From Enterobacter cloacae (GTDB taxonomy: Bacteria; Pseudomonadota; Gammaproteobacteria; Enterobacterales; Enterobacteriaceae): 64,000 nt of DNA. The first letter of the stretch is position 1; each line of letters opens with the position of its first letter. Shown in pieces: positions 19,737 to 30,163 of this stretch. The stretch spans positions 2,108,001-2,172,000 of the forward strand of contig NZ_CP056117.1 in assembly GCF_013375935.1 (NCBI RefSeq), read 5' to 3'. The position numbers and the translations under genes were made by a program. The notes beneath the pieces are model-generated. The model worked only from the letters and a program-made list of their open reading frames with translations, had not been told where the DNA came from and ran no database searches.

Positions 19737-20282
19737 ATGAACCGTTTTATTATGGCCGATGCCAGTAAATGCATTGGTTGCCGCACCTGTGAGGTTGCGT
19801 GCGTGGTGTCCCATCAGGCAGAGCAGGACTGCGCCGCTCTGACCCCCGACACGTTCCTGCCGCGTATTCACGTTATTAAGGGCGTGAATATTTCAACCGC
19901 CGCCATTTGCCGTCAGTGTGAAGATGCGCCCTGCGCCAACGTCTGTCCGAACGGGGCAATTAAGCGTGAAAAAGGCTTTGTGCACGTGATGCAGGAGCGC
20001 TGCATCGGGTGCAAAACCTGCGTGGTGGCGTGTCCGTATGGCGCGATGGAGGTGGTGGTCTGCCCGGTGGTGCGCAACAGCGGTATCGGGCTGAGCGTGC
20101 GCGCGGAGAAAGCCGAAGCCAATAAATGTGACCTGTGCTATCACCGCGACGCCGGTCCGGCATGTATGGAAGCCTGCCCGACGCACGCGCTGGTGTGCGT
20201 GGATCGCGACAAGCTCGAACAGATGAGTGCCGAAAAACGCCGCCGCGCGGCCTTCGACACTTCATCATCGCTGCTGTTTTAA
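19737..20282 (+). CDS. hydN: Electron transport protein HydN
   Basis: A 181-residue ferredoxin-like protein with four 4Fe-4S cysteine motifs (CIGCRTCEVAC, CRQCEDAPCANVC, CIGCKTCVVAC, CDLCYHRDAGPACMEAC). It is a HycB paralogue thought to serve formate dehydrogenase H. The ATG chosen gives MNRFIMADAS and has GGAG 6 bases upstream; an ATG 15 bases earlier is not preceded by an RBS. It is followed by hypF after 6 bases. Confidence 0.94.
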   Translation: MNRFIMADASKCIGCRTCEVACVVSHQAEQDCAALTPDTFLPRIHVIKGVNISTAAICRQCEDAPCANVCPNGAIKREKGFVHVMQERCIGCKTCVVACPYGAMEVVVCPVVRNSGIGLSVRAEKAEANKCDLCYHRDAGPACMEACPTHALVCVDRDKLEQMSAEKRRRAAFDTSSSLLF

Positions 20283-20288
20283 GCCGCA

Positions 20289-22505
20289 ATGAGCGTTAAC
20301 GGCGTTCAGCTTCGGGTGCGCGGCAAAGTGCAGGGCGTGGGGTTTCGCCCCTTCGTCTGGCAGCTGGCGCACCGGCTGAAGCTGGCAGGCGACGTGTGCA
20401 ACGACGGAGAGGGTGTCCTGGTGCGTCTCGCGGGTAGTGGGGGTGACTTTACCGCGAGGCTGCGCCAGGACTGCCCACCGCTGGCCCGCATCGATTGCAT
20501 CGACGTGCAGCCGTTCATCTGGGCAGCGGAGCCGGTTTCGTTCGTCATTCGCCACAGCGAGGGCGGGACGATGGACACGCAAATCGTCCCGGATGCCGCT
20601 ACCTGTCCCGCCTGCCTGGCGGAGATGCGCGACCGCCGCGAGCGACGCTATCGCTACCCGTTTATCAACTGCACCCACTGCGGCCCGCGTTACACCATCA
20701 TTCGCGCGATGCCCTATGACCGTCCGGCGACCGCGATGGCGGGCTTTCCGCTGTGTGCGCCGTGTGAAGCGGAGTACCGCAGCCCGGCCGATCGCCGCTT
20801 TCACGCCCAGCCGGTGGCCTGCCCGGACTGTGGGCCGCAGCTGGAGTGGCGAGCCGGTGACGCTATTGCCACCCGCGAACCGGCGTTAAGCGCGGCGGTG
20901 GAGAGGCTGAAAAACGGCGGCATCGTGGCGGTCAAAGGGCTGGGTGGGTTTCACCTGGCCTGCGACGCGCTTAACCCCAGGGCGATAATGACCTTGCGGG
21001 CACGCAAGCAGCGCCCGGCGAAGCCGCTGGCGGTGATGATCCCCGATGCGGATGGCCTGCCGGAGGCGATACGAACGCTGTTACGCTCGGCCGCTGCGCC
21101 GATCGTGTTGACGCCAAAAGCCTGCCTTCCCGCGTTTCCGGAGGAGATTGCGCCGGGGCTGGATACGATCGGCGTGATGCTGCCCGCTAACCCGCTTCAG
21201 CATTTGCTGATGATGGACTGCGGGCGCCCGCTGGTGATGACCTCCGCTAACCTCAGCGGCCGTCCGCCCGCCATCACCAACCGCCAGGCGCTGGAGGCGC
21301 TCGGCGACATTGCCGACGGCGTTCTGCTGCACAACCGCGACATTCTGCAGCGGATGGATGATTCGGTGATGGATCGGGAGGGCGCAGTCCTGCGCCGCGC
21401 GCGCGGGTTTGTGCCGGATGCCATCACGCTTCCCGCCGGGTTCAGCGAGAGCCCTGCCATGCTATGCACCGGTGCGGACATGAAAAATACCTTCTGCCTG
21501 GTGCGCGGGGATCGCGCGGTGCTGAGCCAGCATTTTGGCAACCTCAGCGACGACGGCGTCGACGCCCAGTGGCGCACGGCGCTGTCGCTGATGCAGAAAA
21601 TCTACGCTTTTCAGCCGGAGCGCGTGGTGTGCGATGCGCACCCGGGGTATCGCGCCCGCCGGTGGGCGCAGGAGCAGGCGCTGCCCGTTGAAACCGTGCT
21701 GCATCATCACGCCCACGCCGCGGCGTGCATGGCGGAAAATAACTGGCCGCTCGACGGCGGGGACGTTATCGCCCTGACGCTGGACGGGATCGGCATGGGA
21801 GAGAGCGGCGCGCTGTGGGGCGGCGAGTGCCTGCGGGTGAGCTATCTCGACTGCGAACGGCTCGGCGGCCTGCCCGCCGTCGCGCTGCCGGGCGGCGATC
21901 TGGCAGCGAAACAGCCGTGGCGCAATTTACTCGCCCACTGCCTGGCGTTCGTGCCCGACTGGCAGCAGTACCCGGAAACCGGTGCCGTACAGCGTGAGAA
22001 CTGGCCGCTGCTGGCAGCGGCCGTGACGCGCGGTATCAACGCGCCGCTGGCGTCGTCCTGCGGTCGCCTGTTTGACGCGGTCGCCTGCGCGCTGGGCATA
22101 AACGCACAGCGCTATGAAGGTGAAGCGGCATGCAGGCTGGAGGCGCTGGCCGCCCGGTGCGCGGGCGTCGACCATCCGGTAACGCTGGAAGCGGATAACC
22201 TTGCCGGTTTCTGGCAGCAGTGGCTGGCCTGGCGGGCAGAACCCTGCGAGCGCGCGTGGGCCTTTCACGACGCGCTGGCAAAAGGGCTGAGCAAGCTGGC
22301 GGCAACGCATGCCCGCCGTCTCTCCCTCTCAGCGGTGTGCTTCAGCGGGGGCGTCCTGCACAACCGTCTGCTTCGCGCGCGCTTTCGCTATTACCTTTCT
22401 GATTTCACGCTTCTGTTTCCTTCGCGCCTGCCCGCAGGTGACGGCGCGATTGCCTTCGGGCAGGCGGTGGTTGCTGCCGCCCGGTCATGTTCACAAAGGA
22501 CTTAA
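20289..22505 (+). CDS. hypF: Carbamoyltransferase HypF
   Basis: A 738-residue enzyme that turns carbamoyl phosphate and ATP into a carbamoyl adenylate and passes the carbamoyl group to HypE for cyanide synthesis. Domains in order are acylphosphatase (1-90, with [11 protein letters not shown]), zinc-finger region with [17 protein letters not shown] and CPDCGP pairs (about 105-180), YrdC-like domain (about 195-375) and a Kae1-like C-terminal domain with HHHAHAA near residue 473. It is close to the E. coli length (750). One base separates it from the nickel transporter. Confidence 0.96.
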   Translation: MSVNGVQLRVRGKVQGVGFRPFVWQLAHRLKLAGDVCNDGEGVLVRLAGSGGDFTARLRQDCPPLARIDCIDVQPFIWAAEPVSFVIRHSEGGTMDTQIVPDAATCPACLAEMRDRRERRYRYPFINCTHCGPRYTIIRAMPYDRPATAMAGFPLCAPCEAEYRSPADRRFHAQPVACPDCGPQLEWRAGDAIATREPALSAAVERLKNGGIVAVKGLGGFHLACDALNPRAIMTLRARKQRPAKPLAVMIPDADGLPEAIRTLLRSAAAPIVLTPKACLPAFPEEIAPGLDTIGVMLPANPLQHLLMMDCGRPLVMTSANLSGRPPAITNRQALEALGDIADGVLLHNRDILQRMDDSVMDREGAVLRRARGFVPDAITLPAGFSESPAMLCTGADMKNTFCLVRGDRAVLSQHFGNLSDDGVDAQWRTALSLMQKIYAFQPERVVCDAHPGYRARRWAQEQALPVETVLHHHAHAAACMAENNWPLDGGDVIALTLDGIGMGESGALWGGECLRVSYLDCERLGGLPAVALPGGDLAAKQPWRNLLAHCLAFVPDWQQYPETGAVQRENWPLLAAAVTRGINAPLASSCGRLFDAVACALGINAQRYEGEAACRLEALAARCAGVDHPVTLEADNLAGFWQQWLAWRAEPCERAWAFHDALAKGLSKLAATHARRLSLSAVCFSGGVLHNRLLRARFRYYLSDFTLLFPSRLPAGDGAIAFGQAVVAAARSCSQRT

Positions 22506-22506
22506 A

Positions 22507-23530
22507 ATGTTACGACTTCTACGCAATGAACCGCGCGCGGCGTGCCTGCTGCTGGCTCTGGTAATGGCTAATCTGCTGGCATGGGGGCTGGCGTGGCGCA
22601 CCTTTAGCGGCAGTACGGCGCTGATGGCCGCCAGCCTGCTGGCCTGGTGTTACGGGCTGCGCCATGCGGTGGATGCTGACCACATTGCCGCCATTGATAC
22701 CGTGACGCGTAAGATGATGCAGCAGGGCAAACGCCCGTCCGGGGTGGGCGCGTGGTTTTCCCTCGGACATTCCACCATCGTGGTGCTGGCGTCCATCGCT
22801 ATTGCCGCCACCGCCACGGCGTTTCAGAAGAATATGGCCTGGCTTCACGAAACCGGCAGCCTGATTGGCACCGCCGTATCCGCCACCTTCCTGCTGGCGA
22901 TGGCGCTGGTGAATATGGTGATCCTGCGCGGCGTGTGGCGCAGTTTCCGGGCGCTGAAAAACGGCAGGCCGGTGCGGGGGGGATGTCACGCTTCCTGCTC
23001 AGGGTGGCGTGATGAACTGGCTGTTTGGTAAAACCTTCCGCCTCGTCAATAAAAGCTGGCAGATGTATCTGGTCGGCTTCCTGTTTGGCCTCGGATTTGA
23101 CACCGCCACCGAGATTGGCGTGCTGGGGATCTCCGCCGCCAGCGCCTCCAGCGGTATGTCGGTATGGTCAATCATGATTTTCCCGGCGCTCTTCGCAAGC
23201 GGCATGGCGCTGGTGGATACGCTCGATAACCTGCTGATGGTTGGCGCGTACGGCTGGGCGTTCAACAAGCCGCAGCGCAAGCTGTACTACAACATGACTA
23301 TCACCGGCACCTCGGTAGTGGTGGCGCTGTTTATCGGCGGGCTGGAAGCGCTGGGTCTGCTGATGGACAAGTTTGGCCTCAGCGGCGGCGCGTGGGATCT
23401 GATTGGCGCGGTGAACGACAACCTTGGCGATGCCGGATTTGTGGTGGTCGGGCTGTTTGTCGCCTGCTGGCTGATCTCTATGGCCAACTACCGCTGGCGC
23501 GGCTATGACGCGCTGGTGGTGCGTTCCTGA
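22507..23530 (+). pseudogene. Nickel/cobalt transporter of the NiCoT (HoxN/NixA) family, interrupted by a +1 frameshift
   Basis: A high-affinity nickel permease that would supply hydrogenase maturation. The NiCoT signature RHAVDADHIAAID is in the first frame (about residue 58), while LGFDTATEI and ALVDTLDNLL are in the second. The first frame ends after an abnormal tail (GCHASCSGWRDELAVW), and the second starts only inside the protein. Both join if one G is removed from the seven-G run at 22976-22982, which gives a 340-residue product of normal length. It starts 1 base after hypF with AAAGGA upstream. The lesion may be real, a slippage signal or a sequencing error. E. coli lacks a gene here. 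Confidence 0.88.
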
Positions 23531-23546
23531 CTCAGGCTGGTGCCAT

Positions 23547-23572
23547 AAAAAAAGCCCCAGGACATCGGGGCT
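23547..23572 (-). terminator. Rho-independent terminator after norW
   Basis: On the minus strand the stem AGCCCC/GGGGCT with an 8-base loop is followed by seven T residues. It also faces the end of the nickel transporter gene. Confidence 0.85.
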
Positions 23573-23616
23573 GCGGACAATATAATCCAAAGGTTAAGTA
23601 AGCGTGGCAGAGAGGG

Positions 23617-24750
23617 TCAGGCAGGTAACGATTTCAGCAGCGCGAAGGCCTCCTTCATTCTGTCTTCGCTGACGACAAAGGCGCGCATCTGGCCGTCAGC
23701 ATCCGTACCGCGCGCCACCATGCCCTGAGGCTCAATGGCGATCTGCCAGTTCAGATCCTGACGCTGCGTTTCGCCCGCGAGATGCAGCGGTAGCTCCGGC
23801 GTTTTTACCTTCACCAGCATGGCGGGTAATTTCACCGGCGCACTGCCCCCGAGCAGGTTTTTCGCCAGGAACATGGCGCTTAGCTGAATCGGCTGCAGGA
23901 AAGGCAGCACCTGGCCGTTAATTTCCGCGCAGTCGCCCAGGGCATAAATGTCCGGCTGCGTGGTTTGCAGGTAGCTGTCTACCTTCACGCCGCGGTTTAC
24001 TTCGGCCCCGGCGCGATGCGCCAGCGCGGTTTCCGGGCGCAGACCCGTCGCCGCAATAACCACATCCACCTCAACGCTGCGGTTGCGGTCAAGCGTCGCG
24101 CGAATACCGCCTTCGGTTTTGCTCAGGCTCTGCAGCTGCGATTTCAGCAGCAGATGGACGCCCATGTCGGTCAGACGATGCTGTAAGCGACTGCTTACTT
24201 CTGCCGGCATCAGCGCCGACAGAATGCTGGCCGCGTGGTCAACCAGGGTGACGGATTTACCCGCCCGACAGAAGTCCATCGCAAGCTCGGTGCCAATCAG
24301 CCCGCCGCCGACAATCATCACCCTGGCGGCATCGCGCAGCAGGGTTTCGCTGGCCTGATACTCCTGCTGGCTGTTGAGCGTGACCATCAGCTCGCGGCCC
24401 TCAACCGGCGGCACAAACGCAGATGCCCCCGTCGCCAGCACCAGCCTGTCGTACTGCCAGGTTTTATCCTTCGCCTTCACCACGCGGGCGTCGGCGTCGA
24501 TATCGGTCACCCAGGTGTACGGAAACAGACGCAGGTTATACTGTTCCGCGAACTCCCCCGCCGTCTGGCGGGTGAGATCTTCGGCGCGCTGATTCTGGCT
24601 GATGACGTGGCTCAGATCGGGCTTGTTGTATTCGTCCATGCTGTCGGCGGCGATCACCGTCAGCGGCACGCTAGCGTCCTGTTTGCGGATATTTTTCACC
24701 AGCTGGCGGGCGGCAAAGCCCGAGCCGATGATGACGATACCGTTACTCAT
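23617..24750 (-). CDS. norW: NADH:flavorubredoxin reductase NorW
   Basis: A 377-residue FAD-dependent reductase that passes electrons from NADH to the rubredoxin domain of NorV. The N-terminal FAD motif is GSGFAARQL (about residue 8), the NADH motif is [11 protein letters not shown] (about residue 147), and ALGDCAE is near residue 270. The ATG overlaps the norV stop by four bases. Confidence 0.96.
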   Translation of the reverse strand: MSNGIVIIGSGFAARQLVKNIRKQDASVPLTVIAADSMDEYNKPDLSHVISQNQRAEDLTRQTAGEFAEQYNLRLFPYTWVTDIDADARVVKAKDKTWQYDRLVLATGASAFVPPVEGRELMVTLNSQQEYQASETLLRDAARVMIVGGGLIGTELAMDFCRAGKSVTLVDHAASILSALMPAEVSSRLQHRLTDMGVHLLLKSQLQSLSKTEGGIRATLDRNRSVEVDVVIAATGLRPETALAHRAGAEVNRGVKVDSYLQTTQPDIYALGDCAEINGQVLPFLQPIQLSAMFLAKNLLGGSAPVKLPAMLVKVKTPELPLHLAGETQRQDLNWQIAIEPQGMVARGTDADGQMRAFVVSEDRMKEAFALLKSLPA

Positions 24751-26189
24751 TTTGCCTCCGTTGCCAGTTCGTCAAAGACGTCTTTTCCGAGGGAACATTC
24801 AGGGCAGAGGAAGTTGTCCGGAACCTCGCTCCACGGCGTGCCCGGCGCGACATCCTGCAACGGCTCGCCCAGTTCAGGATCGTAAATCCACTGGCAGACG
24901 CTGCACTGCATGCGTGGGCCGAGATCGGCGCTGGCTGCCCCGGCACAGGCTTGCGGCTGTTCGGCGGGCTGTGCTGCAACCTCAGGAAGCGGTGCGAGCG
25001 CCCACTGGCGGGCAATGTCGCGGCCATGCTGACGGCAGACTTCCAGCGCGTCGAGATCCGGACGCCATTTCGCCTTAAGGCTCATGGACATCTCAAAACC
25101 GGCGTCCTGTAAACGGGTGGAGAGACGGTCTACCGCGCCACCGCTCCAGCCGTGAGAACCAAAGGCGCTGGCGCGTTTGTTACGGAAGCGCAGGCCGGTC
25201 ATCTCTTCCACCAGGCCGGCAATTTTCGGCATCATCACGTTGTTCATGGTGGAGGTTCCCACCAGCACGCCTTTAGAGCGGAAGACGTTGGTCAGGATTT
25301 CGTTTTTATCGCTGCGCGCCACGTTGAAGATTTTCACCGCCACGTTCGGGTCAACTTCGTTAATCCCCTGGGCAATCGCGTCCGCCATCATGCGGGTGTT
25401 GTTGGACATGGTGTCGTAGAAGATTGTGATACGGTCTTCCTGGTAATCCGCGGCCCATTTCAGGTACAGCTCAACGATCTGGGTTGGGTTTTCACGCCAC
25501 ACCACCCCGTGGGAGGTGGCAATCATGTCCACCGGCAGGTTGAAGCCGAGGATCTCGGTGATTTTTGGCGTTACCAGGCGGCTGAACGGCGTCAGGATGT
25601 TGGCGTAGTAGCGCTGGCACTGTTCGAACAGCTCGGCCTGATCCACTTCATCGTTGAACAGGCGTTCGTCGCAGTAGTGCTGGCCGAAGGCGTCGTTGCT
25701 GAACAGCACCGCGTCGCCGGTCATGTAGGTCATCATGCTGTCCGGCCAGTGGAGCATCGGGGTTTCCACGAAGATCAGCTGTTTGCCGTTGCCGATATCC
25801 AGCGTGTCGCCGGTTTTTACGGTGTGGAAGTTCCACTCCGGATGGTGGTGGTGGCCGTTGATGGAGTCAATGGCGTTGGTGGTGCAGTAGATCGGGGTGT
25901 CCGGGATGTAAGACATCAGCTCGGTCAGCGCCCCGGCGTGATCCTCTTCCGCGTGGTTGATGATGATGTAGTCGATATCGTTCAGGTCGATTTCACTGCG
26001 CAGGTTCTGCACGAACTCGCGGCTGAATTTGTGGTCGACGGTATCGATGAGGACGTTTTTACCTTCACGGATGAGATAGCTGTTGTAGCTGCTGCCGCGC
26101 AGCGTTTTATATTCCGTACCGTGGAAATCACGTACTTCCCAGTCACGTTGACCAACCCAATGAATGTTATTTTTAACCAGAATAGACAT
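24747..26189 (-). CDS. norV: Anaerobic nitric oxide reductase flavorubredoxin NorV
   Basis: A 480-residue enzyme that reduces NO to N2O under anaerobic conditions. An N-terminal beta-lactamase-like domain carries the di-iron motif HAEEDHAG (about residue 79). It is followed by a flavodoxin domain (from about 255) and a C-terminal rubredoxin domain with [10 protein letters not shown] and CPECSLG. The start giving [13 protein letters not shown] matches E. coli NorV; an upstream in-frame ATG is not supported. It is controlled by NorR from the divergent gene. Confidence 0.96.
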   Translation of the reverse strand: MSILVKNNIHWVGQRDWEVRDFHGTEYKTLRGSSYNSYLIREGKNVLIDTVDHKFSREFVQNLRSEIDLNDIDYIIINHAEEDHAGALTELMSYIPDTPIYCTTNAIDSINGHHHHPEWNFHTVKTGDTLDIGNGKQLIFVETPMLHWPDSMMTYMTGDAVLFSNDAFGQHYCDERLFNDEVDQAELFEQCQRYYANILTPFSRLVTPKITEILGFNLPVDMIATSHGVVWRENPTQIVELYLKWAADYQEDRITIFYDTMSNNTRMMADAIAQGINEVDPNVAVKIFNVARSDKNEILTNVFRSKGVLVGTSTMNNVMMPKIAGLVEEMTGLRFRNKRASAFGSHGWSGGAVDRLSTRLQDAGFEMSMSLKAKWRPDLDALEVCRQHGRDIARQWALAPLPEVAAQPAEQPQACAGAASADLGPRMQCSVCQWIYDPELGEPLQDVAPGTPWSEVPDNFLCPECSLGKDVFDELATEAK

Positions 26190-26237
26190 AGCAACCTCAG
26201 CGTAATACAGCGTTTTCAAATAAGATGCTGTACCTAT

Positions 26238-26253
26238 ATCAAGTTGCGTGCCA
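26238..26253 (-). promoter_or_regulatory. Sigma-54 promoter of norVW
   Basis: On the minus strand TGGCACGCAACTTGAT has the full -24 element and TTGA at -12 with correct 12-base spacing (GA in place of GC). It lies about 50 bases upstream of norV. Confidence 0.75.
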
Positions 26254-26308
26254 ACTTTTTAACTTGTTGATAATAATGATAATGTAAATTTATGACCCCT
26301 AATTGGTA

Positions 26309-26364
26309 GTCATTATGACTATCTAAAAAGCTGTCAATATGACACTATGTATTGTCAAAATGAC
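26309..26364. promoter_or_regulatory. Three NorR enhancer sites
   Basis: Three copies of GTCA-N3-TGAC occur at 26309-26319, 26333-26343 and 26354-26364, spaced 24 and 21 bases. They lie between norR and the norV sigma-54 promoter, the arrangement known for NorR hexamer loading in E. coli. Confidence 0.92.
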
Positions 26365-26376
26365 TGTGAGGCAGAC

Positions 26377-27891
26377 ATGAGCTTTTCCGTAGACGTGCTG
26401 GCGAAGATCGCCATTGAACTGCAAACCGGTATCGGCCATCAGGACCGCTTTCAGCGGCTGATCTCTACGCTGCGCCACGTGCTGGCGTGCGATGCGTCGG
26501 CGCTGCTGCGCTATGAGGGGCGGCAGTTTATTCCGCTGGCTATCGACGGGCTGGCGCAGGACGTGCTCGGGCGACGCTTTACGCTGGAAGGCCATCCGCG
26601 TCTGGAGACCATCGCCCGCGCGGGTGACGTCGTGCGGTTTCCGGCGGACAGCGATCTGCCCGACCCGTACGACGGGCTTATTCCCGGACAGGAGAGCCTG
26701 AAGGTGCACGCCTGCATCGGCCTGCCGCTCTTCGCAGGGCAGAACCTGATTGGCGCACTCACCCTCGACGGCATGTCGCCGGACCAGTTTGATACGTTCA
26801 GCGACGAAGAGCTGCGCCTCATTGCCGCGCTGGCGGCCGGTGCGCTGAACAACGCCCTGCTGATAGAGCTGCTGGAGAGCCAGAATATCCTTCCCGGCAG
26901 CCCGACGGCGTTCGGCGAGGTGGCGCACACGGAGATGATCGGCCTTTCGCCGGGCATGGAGCAGCTCAAAAAAGAGATTGAGATAGTCGCCGCGTCCGAC
27001 CTGAACGTGCTGATCTTCGGGGAAACCGGCACCGGTAAAGAGCTGGTGGCGAAAGCCATCCATGAGGCTTCGCCGCGCGCGGTGAACCCGCTGGTGTACC
27101 TCAACTGCGCGGCCCTGCCTGAAAGCGTGGCGGAGAGCGAGCTGTTCGGCCACGTCAAAGGGGCGTTTACCGGGGCGATCAGCAACCGCAGCGGCAAGTT
27201 TGAAATGGCCGATAACGGCACGCTGTTCCTGGACGAAATTGGCGAACTCTCCCTTTCGCTACAGGCCAAGCTGCTGCGGGTGTTGCAGTACGGCGACATT
27301 CAGCGCGTGGGCGATGACCGCAGCCATCGGGTGGACGTGCGCGTGCTGGCAGCGACCAACCGGGATCTGCGCGAGGAGGTGCTGGCGGGCAATTTCCGCG
27401 CTGATCTGTTCCACCGCCTGAGCGTGTTCCCACTCTCCGTGCCGCCGCTGCGCGAGCGGGGGGACGACGTGGTGCTGCTGGCGGGCTTTTTCTGCGAGCA
27501 GTGTCGGCTCAAAATGGGGCTTTCCCGGGTGGTGCTCAGCCCCGGCGCGAGGTCGCACCTGCTGAGCTACGGCTGGCCGGGCAACGTGCGCGAGCTGGAA
27601 CATGCGATTCACCGTGCGGTCGTGCTGGCGCGGGCGACGCGTTCGGGGGATGAGGTGGTTATTCATGCGCGGCATTTTGCGCTGCATGAGGAAAGTGCGC
27701 CGATCGTGAAGCCGGCTGCACCTGAAAGCGCCAGCGAAAACCTGCGCGAGGCGACGGAAGCATTTCAGCGTCAGATGATTACCCGCGCGCTGGAGCAGAA
27801 TAACCGCAGCTGGGCGGCGTGCGCGCGGGCGCTGGAGATGGACGTCGCCAACCTTCACCGGCTGGCGAAACGTCTTGGGCTGAAGGGTTAA
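26377..27891 (+). CDS. norR: Nitric oxide-responsive activator NorR
   Basis: A 504-residue sigma-54-dependent activator. The N-terminal GAF domain holds non-haem iron that binds NO; the ligand-region residues reported for E. coli (Arg75, Arg81, Asp96, Asp99, Cys113, Asp131) are all present at the same positions. The AAA+ domain has Walker A GETGTGKE (215-222) and GAFTGA (262-267), and a helix-turn-helix ends the protein. The start MSFSVDVLA matches E. coli. Its stop codon shares TTAA with the convergent gutQ stop. Confidence 0.96.
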   Translation: MSFSVDVLAKIAIELQTGIGHQDRFQRLISTLRHVLACDASALLRYEGRQFIPLAIDGLAQDVLGRRFTLEGHPRLETIARAGDVVRFPADSDLPDPYDGLIPGQESLKVHACIGLPLFAGQNLIGALTLDGMSPDQFDTFSDEELRLIAALAAGALNNALLIELLESQNILPGSPTAFGEVAHTEMIGLSPGMEQLKKEIEIVAASDLNVLIFGETGTGKELVAKAIHEASPRAVNPLVYLNCAALPESVAESELFGHVKGAFTGAISNRSGKFEMADNGTLFLDEIGELSLSLQAKLLRVLQYGDIQRVGDDRSHRVDVRVLAATNRDLREEVLAGNFRADLFHRLSVFPLSVPPLRERGDDVVLLAGFFCEQCRLKMGLSRVVLSPGARSHLLSYGWPGNVRELEHAIHRAVVLARATRSGDEVVIHARHFALHEESAPIVKPAAPESASENLREATEAFQRQMITRALEQNNRSWAACARALEMDVANLHRLAKRLGLKG

Positions 27892-28853
27892 ATAATCCCC
27901 GCCTGGTAGAAATCCTGCAGGTTGATGGCGCCGCACAGCCTGCCGTGCTCGTCCACCACCGGGGCGGCGGTGATTTTGCGCTTCATCAGCACCTCTTTGG
28001 CTTCAATGGCGCGGCTGTCGGCATTCAGGGTCAGCCCGCCTCTGGTCATCGCCTCTGAGACCCGCGCCTCAAGACCGCCGCCGCCCACCAGCCAGCGACG
28101 CAGGTCGCCGTCGGTGAATACCCCCTTCACCAGGCTGTCGTTATCGCACACCGCAACCAGCCCCAGCCCGGTGCGGCTCAGCTCCAGCATCGCGTCCATC
28201 ACGCTGGTGTCGAGTTTGACCTGCGGAATGGCATCGTCCGTGCGCATCAGGTGGTGAACCTTGTTGAGCAGGCGTGCCCCAAGCGCCCCGGCCGGATGCG
28301 AACGGGCAAAGTCTTCTTCATTAAAGCCCCGCGCCTGCATCACCGCCATCGCCAGCGCGTCGCCCATCATCAGCGTGTTGACGGTGCTGGAGGTCGGTGC
28401 CAGATGCATCGGGCAGGCCTCGCGCTCAACGGAGATATCCAGCGTGGCCTTAGCGGCCAGCGCCAGCGGCGAGCGGGATTTTCCGGTCATCGCCAGCAGC
28501 GCAACCGATTTTTCCTGCAGACGTGGAATAATGAGATCCAGCTCTTTGGCCGAGCCGGAGTAGGAGATAAACAGCATCACGTCGCGGCTTTCAATCATCC
28601 CCAGATCGCCGTGCAGCGCTTCGGCAGGGTGAACGAAGAATGCCGGGGTGCCGGTACTGGCAAGCGTCGCCGCAATCTTCTTGCCGATATGGCCGGATTT
28701 CCCGATGCCCGCCACAATCACTTTGCCTTCGCAGTGGATAATGGTGTTGGCCGCGCGGACAAAATCCTCGCCCAGACGTTCCGGCAGGCGGCTGGCCTCC
28801 TGTAGCTCCAGCATCAGCGTCTGGCGGCCCGTTTCTAACAGAAAATCACTCAT
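27888..28853 (-). CDS. gutQ: D-arabinose 5-phosphate isomerase GutQ
   Basis: A 321-residue enzyme that interconverts ribulose 5-phosphate and arabinose 5-phosphate, the precursor of KDO and, in E. coli, an inducer of the glucitol operon. A SIS domain (about 40-175, with [11 protein letters not shown]) is followed by two CBS repeats (about 205-321). It is the last gene of the srl unit and overlaps srlR by 8 bases. Confidence 0.95.
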   Translation of the reverse strand: MSDFLLETGRQTLMLELQEASRLPERLGEDFVRAANTIIHCEGKVIVAGIGKSGHIGKKIAATLASTGTPAFFVHPAEALHGDLGMIESRDVMLFISYSGSAKELDLIIPRLQEKSVALLAMTGKSRSPLALAAKATLDISVEREACPMHLAPTSSTVNTLMMGDALAMAVMQARGFNEEDFARSHPAGALGARLLNKVHHLMRTDDAIPQVKLDTSVMDAMLELSRTGLGLVAVCDNDSLVKGVFTDGDLRRWLVGGGGLEARVSEAMTRGGLTLNADSRAIEAKEVLMKRKITAAPVVDEHGRLCGAINLQDFYQAGII

Positions 28854-29619
28854 CTCTCTCTCCGGTTACGATCACGTCGATGCCTTTCTCTTCCAGCGCT
28901 TTTTTAAACGCCGGGTCGATACCCGCGTCGGTAATCAGCTTGTCGACGCTTTCAAGACTACAGACAATGTTGGGGCTTTTACGGCCAAACTTCGACGAGT
29001 CCGCCATTAAAATGACCTCCCGCGCGGCGTTGCACATCGCTTTGCTGACGCTGAACACCTCGTTGAAGGTGGTCACGCCCGCGTTCAGGTCGATGCCGTC
29101 GGTGCCCATAAACAGCTTATCGAAGCTGAAGTGGTCGAAGGCGTTCTCCGCCAGCTGGCCGTGAAACGACGCCGATTTCTTACGGAAGGTGCCGCCGGGC
29201 ATCAGGATGGTCTGCTCGCTGTCGAACTCCGACAGGGCGTTGACGATGTGCAGGCTGTTGGTCATCACCGTGATGTTGTTAAAGCGGCTGAGCAGCGGGA
29301 TCATCTGCAGGACGGTGCTGCCCGCGTCGAGGATGATGGAATCACCGTCGTGAATGAATTTCACCGCCGCTTCGGCAATCAGCGCCTTCTGGTGGGTGTT
29401 AATCAGCGTTTTGTGATCGATAGGCGGGTCGGCTTCATCCTTATTGAGCACCACGCCGCCGTAGGTACGAATGACGGCGCCGGAGTTTTCGAGCAACACC
29501 AGATCCTTGCGTATTGTCGTGCCGGTGGTGTCAAAGTAGTGGGCCAGCTCTTCTACCGAGCACTTTCCCTGCTTTTGCAGATGCTCAAGAATGGCCGCCT
29601 GCCGCTGACGAGGTTTCAT
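28846..29619 (-). CDS. srlR: DeoR-family glucitol operon repressor SrlR
   Basis: A 257-residue repressor of the glucitol operon. The N-terminal DeoR helix-turn-helix ([18 protein letters not shown] through [13 protein letters not shown]) is followed by the sugar-phosphate sensor domain. It is encoded in the operon it regulates, as in E. coli. Confidence 0.95.
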   Translation of the reverse strand: MKPRQRQAAILEHLQKQGKCSVEELAHYFDTTGTTIRKDLVLLENSGAVIRTYGGVVLNKDEADPPIDHKTLINTHQKALIAEAAVKFIHDGDSIILDAGSTVLQMIPLLSRFNNITVMTNSLHIVNALSEFDSEQTILMPGGTFRKKSASFHGQLAENAFDHFSFDKLFMGTDGIDLNAGVTTFNEVFSVSKAMCNAAREVILMADSSKFGRKSPNIVCSLESVDKLITDAGIDPAFKKALEEKGIDVIVTGERDE

Positions 29620-29682
29620 AGGCGCTTCGTTCCTTACGTTGCGAAATGATAATTTCGCAAGTCTGTAACTTTCACAACGAAA

Positions 29683-30042
29683 TTATCCATGTTTCAGATT
29701 AAGCGCTAATGATAGTGCATTCTGACAGAGCGAATCATGGGGAAAGATCACATCAGGTTGTAATTCATGCAGCGCGATACCGTTGATTGCCTGAATTTTC
29801 GCCGGACGGGCAAACACCGTCACGCCGCGCATGATGAGGGAGTCGCACACCCGATCGTGTTCATCCAGCGCAACGGCAACCACCACGCGTGGTTTGAAGC
29901 GGCCGCCGGAGCGCCCGACGCCCACGCGGCCCTTCTGGCACAGGGCGTCAAACGCGCGGTTAAACTGATGAATTTGCCAGCCGCCGAACGCCATCTGGCA
30001 GAGCCAGGCGAGGGCGGCGACGGTGATTAATGCGGTTACCAT
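29683..30042 (-). CDS. srlM: Glucitol operon activator SrlM
   Basis: A 119-residue positive regulator of the srl operon. A hydrophobic N-terminal segment (MVTALITVAALAWLC) suggests membrane association. A GGAGCTAAT sequence precedes the start. It is split from srlD by REP palindromes and from srlR by 63 bases. Confidence 0.92.
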   Translation of the reverse strand: MVTALITVAALAWLCQMAFGGWQIHQFNRAFDALCQKGRVGVGRSGGRFKPRVVVAVALDEHDRVCDSLIMRGVTVFARPAKIQAINGIALHELQPDVIFPHDSLCQNALSLALNLKHG

Positions 30043-30065
30043 ATTAGCTCCTTATTTTTCCTCAC

Positions 30066-30147
30066 CCCTCACCCTAACCCTCTCCCCACAGGGGAGAGGG
30101 GACAAAACACACCCTCTCCCCTGTGGGGAGAGGGCCGGGGTGAGGGG
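30066..30147. repeat. REP-like palindrome pair between srlD and srlM
   Basis: Two palindromes face each other: CCCTCACCC with CCCTCTCCCC, an ACA loop and GGGGAGAGGGG, then CCCTCTCCCC, a TGT loop, GGGGAGAGGG and GGGTGAGGGG. It lies inside an operon, between the metabolic and regulatory genes. Confidence 0.87.
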
Positions 30148-30163
30148 AAAACAAACCGCTCGA

